Assembly (NCBI GenBank): GCA_002451215.1
Contig: DKBM01000073.1
Coordinates: forward strand, 1 to 8,564
Length of the DNA stretch: 8,564 bases
Origin: SM1-46 sp002451215
GTDB lineage: Bacteria > Pseudomonadota > Gammaproteobacteria > Acidiferrobacterales > Sulfurifustaceae
Reading direction: 5' to 3'
A program made the translations under genes and the position numbers. Of this stretch, positions 6,311-8,564 are shown piece by piece. Each line of letters begins with the position of its first letter. Position 1 is the stretch's first letter. A model generated the notes under the pieces. It saw only the letters and a program-made list of their open reading frames with translations. It did no database searches and was not told the origin of the DNA.

Positions 6311-7030
6311 ATGGCTACCCCTATGGTGCAACCCGGGAACCGATGCGCCACTCCCGGGCGTGGTTGCTTGGCGACGGGCCGAACCTTGCTTGACGACGAG
6401 ATCCTAAAGCTCGTAGACGGATTCAAGCGATTCCGGCACGAGCATTTCCACACCGAGGACGGCTTGTACCAGCGCTTGACGCGCGAGGGCCAGTCACCTC
6501 GAATCATGGTCATTGCGTGCTGCGATGCGCGCGTCGATCCCGCTATCATTACGGATTGCGATCCTGGCGATTTGTTCGTCGTACGCAATGTCGCGAATCT
6601 CGTTCCACCCAATGAGTCCGGTGGCCACTACCACGGTACCAGCGCGGCGTTAGAATTCGCCGTGCGCGGCCTTGGGGTACGCCACGTCATCGTGCTCGGG
6701 CACGCGCGCTGCGGGGGCATCCGCGCGCTGCTCCACGACGCCATAGGCACCGGCGAATCCAGCCAGTTCATACAACCCTGGATGACCATTGCCACCAAGG
6801 CGCGGGACACCACTCTGCAAGCAGGCCTGGATCCGCTGTCCGATGCTGCGGCTCGCCAATGCGAGCAGGATGCAGTGCGCATCTCGCTCGAGAATCTGTT
6901 GAGCTTTCCGTGGGTCGCCGAACGCGTTCGGAACGGCGACCTGCAGCTGCACGGCTGGTACTTCGATATGGACGGCGGTGAACTCCTGCGCTACGACCCG
7001 ACCGCGCAACGGTTCGTCTCCCTCACCTAG
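6311..7030 (+). CDS. Beta-class carbonic anhydrase
   Basis: This zinc enzyme interconverts CO2 and bicarbonate. Numbering from ATG 6311 (239 residues), the beta-class active site is complete: C71, D72 and R74 in IACCDARVDP, and H131 and C134 in LGHARCGG. The Zn ligands would be C71, H131 and C134, with D72-R74 as the catalytic dyad. Other family stretches are PGDLFVVRNVANLVPP and YHGTSAALEFAVRGLGV. No signal peptide is visible, so it is probably cytoplasmic. The start is uncertain. Family similarity begins near LLDDEILKLVDGFKRFR (about residue 26 in this numbering). GTG 6284, ATG 6311, ATG 6323 and TTG 6386 are all in frame, and none has a clear Shine-Dalgarno. ATG 6311 is kept only as the most upstream ATG; 214 residues from TTG 6386 would be closer to usual family length. 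It follows the TauE fusion closely on the same strand as sulP, which fits a bicarbonate transport unit. Confidence 0.9.
   Translation: MATPMVQPGNRCATPGRGCLATGRTLLDDEILKLVDGFKRFRHEHFHTEDGLYQRLTREGQSPRIMVIACCDARVDPAIITDCDPGDLFVVRNVANLVPPNESGGHYHGTSAALEFAVRGLGVRHVIVLGHARCGGIRALLHDAIGTGESSQFIQPWMTIATKARDTTLQAGLDPLSDAAARQCEQDAVRISLENLLSFPWVAERVRNGDLQLHGWYFDMDGGELLRYDPTAQRFVSLT
6332..6358 (+). repeat. Inverted repeat CCCGGGA / TCCCGGG before the carbonic anhydrase core
   Basis: CCCGGGA (6332-6338) and TCCCGGG (6352-6358) are perfect seven-base arms around a 13-base loop. A smaller pair, CCGGC (6291-6295) and GCCGG (6306-6310), lies just upstream. No T run follows. The repeats lie between the end of the TauE fusion and the conserved start of the carbonic anhydrase domain. 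They would be leader RNA structure if translation starts downstream at TTG 6386, and coding if it starts at 6284, 6311 or 6323. Confidence 0.4.
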
Positions 7031-7195
7031 AAGTCGCCAGTCCGGCCATTGGTGCTACGAATCAACTCGGTCGCACGCATCGACGGACCGGTACCAGATT
7101 CCTGTCGCGGCGCCAGCGCCACTCCGACCGGCGCCGTCCGCATTCGGTTGCGCGGGTAGAGGCGGCTGAACGCCCAGACAACCCTGACTCGCCCG
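7031..7195. other. Non-coding gap after the carbonic anhydrase; no gene or clear terminator seen
   Basis: The gap between the carbonic anhydrase stop and yfjD is 229 bases. Its first part holds no convincing coding frame, no tRNA-like arm set and no stem followed by T residues. The only structure I see is a weak dyad, CGGCGCC (7108-7114) with GGCGCCG (7130-7136). The second part holds the hairpin, promoter and ribosome binding site listed separately. Confidence 0.6.
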
Positions 7196-7216
7196 GCCGC
7201 GCGCTCCGCGCGCGGC
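7196..7216 (+). repeat. Perfect 9-bp GC-only hairpin just upstream of the yfjD promoter
   Basis: GCCGCGCGC (7196-7204) and GCGCGCGGC (7208-7216) are perfect complements around a TCC loop. Every stem pair is G-C. It is followed by AGGTGCTAGAAT and not by T residues, so it is not a classical intrinsic terminator, although it would be a very stable RNA pause or processing structure for transcripts arriving from the carbonic anhydrase. On DNA it covers the expected -35 region of the yfjD promoter. Confidence 0.7.
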
Positions 7217-7219
7217 AGG

Positions 7220-7228
7220 TGCTAGAAT
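7220..7228 (+). promoter_or_regulatory. Extended -10 promoter upstream of yfjD
   Basis: TGCTAGAAT (7220-7228) matches the extended -10 form TGnTAnAAT, 31 bases before the yfjD start codon. The -35 region (around 7200-7205) is GC-only and does not resemble TTGACA, which is compatible with an extended -10 promoter. It probably gives yfjD its own sigma-70 promoter, with transcription starting around 7235 and a short leader. Confidence 0.55.
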
Positions 7229-7244
7229 CGAAGCCCGCTCCTGC

Positions 7245-7250
7245 GGAGGT
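7245..7250 (+). promoter_or_regulatory. Strong ribosome binding site that fixes the TTG start of yfjD
   Basis: GGAGGT sits 9 bases before TTG 7260. It is the strongest Shine-Dalgarno in the window. It decides for the rare TTG start over the next in-frame ATG, which is 30 codons downstream inside the first membrane domain. Confidence 0.85.
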
Positions 7251-7259
7251 AGCCACAGG

Positions 7260-8552
7260 TTGTTCAATCTCTCCACCGGCGCGCTAATTGGCGCGCTTGT
7301 TTGCCTGATCCTGCTTTCGGCGTTCTTTTCCGGCGCCGAAATCGCCCTGATGACAATCAACCGCTACCGACTGCGCCACCTGGCGGAGAGCGGTCACCGC
7401 GGCGCGCGCCTTGCCGCCAAGTTGCTTGCGCGACCAGACCGGCTGCTGGGCGTGATTCTGGTCGGTAACAATTTCGCCAATATTGCGGCCTCATCGTTCG
7501 CCACTCTGCTCGCACTGGAGATCTATGGTGAGGGGGCCGTCGCTATCGCCGCCTTCCTGCTCACCTTCGTCGTATTGGTCTTCGCAGAAGTCGCGCCCAA
7601 GACATATGCCGCACTGCAACCTGAGCGACTTGCCTACCCCGCGGCTTATGTGCTGCGCCCGTTGCTACTCGCGCTCTACCCGATGGTCTGGCTCGTCAAT
7701 ACGCTCGGCAATTTGCTGCTACGCCTGATCGGAGTATCTGTTCTCGCCAAGACGCCGACGGAGGTCACCGCCGAGGAGCTGAAAGCGCTGGTGCGCGAGG
7801 CGGACGTGCTGATCCCGGAGTCGCACCAGGAAATGCTGCTCGCCATTCTCGAGCTGGAAAAACTGCGCGTCGATGACGTCATGGTCCCGCGCAACAAAAT
7901 TGTCGGCATCGATCTGGATGCAGAGTGGAACGAGATCGTCTCCGCGCTCACTACCACACGTTTCACGCGACTTCCGGCCTACCGTCGCAGTCTCGACAAC
8001 GTGGTCGGTATGCTGCACGTCCGTCGTGTGCTCAATTTGGTCCGTGAACAGCGCCTTGATCTCGAGTCGCTCACCGAGGCACTGATCGAGCCCTACTTCA
8101 TTCCCTCAGGCACTCCGCTCAACACGCAACTGCTCAACTTCCAGAAAGTGAAGCGGCGCGTGGGTCTGGTGGTCGACGAATACGGCGACATCCAGGGTTT
8201 GGTAACACTCGACGAAATCCTCGAGGAAATTGTCGGTGACTTCACCGCACGTGCACTCGGGCAGCGCGACGATGTGCAGCCCCAGCCGGACGGCAGTTTC
8301 CTGGTACGCGGCACGATCGGCCTGCGTGACCTCAATCGTACCCTCGGATGGAACCTGCCTCTCGAGGAATCACGAACACTGAACGGCTGGATCATCGAAT
8401 ATCTCGAAGACCTCCCCGAACCCGGCACCAGCCTCATGCTGCACGGCTATGTGGTCGAGATTCTGCGCACGCGCGGAACGGCGGTGGAGCTGGCACGCAT
8501 CCGCCCCGCCCCGCAACCAAAAGAAGAGATTCCCAGCGAACACAGCACCTGA
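7260..8552 (+). CDS. yfjD: YfjD/CorB-type CNNM protein: DUF21 membrane domain, CBS pair, CorC_HlyC domain
   Basis: This 430-residue inner membrane protein belongs to the CNNM/CorB/CorC family, whose members transport divalent cations such as Mg2+ or support Mg2+/Co2+ efflux. The DUF21 domain (about 5-160) has hallmark stretches SAFFSGAEIALMTINRYRLR (20-39), VGNNFANI (68-75) and AEVAPKT (109-115), the last containing the conserved Pro-Lys of the family. A CBS domain pair follows (about 200-325), opening with VDDVMVPRNKIVGID and ending VGLVVDEYGDIQGLVTLDEI with EEIVGDF. A CorC_HlyC domain (about 337-415) follows with DGSFLVRGTIGLRDLNRTLGW. The order and length match E. coli YfjD closely. Start: TTG 7260 with GGAGGT at 9 bases. 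In E. coli it directly follows ypjD; here about 5.2 kb separates them, and the gene has its own promoter. Which cation it moves cannot be told from the sequence. Confidence 0.93.
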   Translation: MFNLSTGALIGALVCLILLSAFFSGAEIALMTINRYRLRHLAESGHRGARLAAKLLARPDRLLGVILVGNNFANIAASSFATLLALEIYGEGAVAIAAFLLTFVVLVFAEVAPKTYAALQPERLAYPAAYVLRPLLLALYPMVWLVNTLGNLLLRLIGVSVLAKTPTEVTAEELKALVREADVLIPESHQEMLLAILELEKLRVDDVMVPRNKIVGIDLDAEWNEIVSALTTTRFTRLPAYRRSLDNVVGMLHVRRVLNLVREQRLDLESLTEALIEPYFIPSGTPLNTQLLNFQKVKRRVGLVVDEYGDIQGLVTLDEILEEIVGDFTARALGQRDDVQPQPDGSFLVRGTIGLRDLNRTLGWNLPLEESRTLNGWIIEYLEDLPEPGTSLMLHGYVVEILRTRGTAVELARIRPAPQPKEEIPSEHST

Positions 8553-8564
8553 CGTTCAGCGCCC

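Noticed and set aside
7031..7259. tRNA, small RNA gene or CRISPR-like repeat in the gap before yfjD
   Set aside because: I found no T-arm GGTTCGAATC-type sequence, no acceptor pairing and no regular repeats. Only a weak dyad, the GC hairpin and the promoter are visible.
1..8564. Insertion sequences, transposase genes or att sites that could explain the cassette
   Set aside because: No transposase or integrase frame and no terminal inverted repeats were seen. The shared GCTAGAAT octamer is too short and promoter-like to call a target duplication.

Overview
The window looks like a chromosomal segment of a GC-rich gammaproteobacterium. The main reason is the frame gene set ffh / ypjD / yfjD (CorB-type CNNM protein), which I know as neighbours in Escherichia coli and relatives. 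The genes between them (SulP anion permease, TauE/SafE permease fused to universal stress domains, beta-carbonic anhydrase) suggest an autotrophic, possibly sulfur-oxidising lineage. That lifestyle reading is an inference.

Layout. On the minus strand at the left edge is the N-terminal part of ffh (338 down to 1), cut by the window edge. Upstream of it, on the same strand, is a metallo-beta-lactamase-fold protein resembling class II cyclic-nucleotide phosphodiesterases (1150 to 386). Divergent from these, on the plus strand, are: ypjD, a CcsA-like cytochrome c assembly membrane protein (1220-2035); a SulP permease with STAS domain (2183-3985); a 79-residue two-helix membrane protein (4058-4297); a 646-residue fusion of a TauE/SafE permease with two universal stress protein domains (4322-6262); a beta-carbonic anhydrase (6311 or nearby to 7030); a 229-base non-coding gap with a strong hairpin and an extended -10 promoter; and yfjD (7260-8552).

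Interpretation. The four genes from sulP to the carbonic anhydrase lie on one strand with gaps of 72, 24 and about 48 bases and look like one transcription unit placed between ypjD and yfjD. SulP proteins linked to carbonic anhydrases are known candidates for bicarbonate transport. The most economical hypothesis is an inorganic-carbon (or sulfur oxyanion) transport cassette in which the TauE-USP-USP protein and the tiny membrane protein are poorly characterised partners. In the fusion, the first USP domain has a degenerate nucleotide-binding loop while the second is intact, which suggests a regulatory pair of unequal domains. Both edges of the cassette carry the same octamer GCTAGAAT, most simply read as -10 promoter elements.

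Several start codons (ypjD, sulP, carbonic anhydrase) are uncertain, because good Shine-Dalgarno sequences are absent or misplaced. Each case is discussed in its entry.
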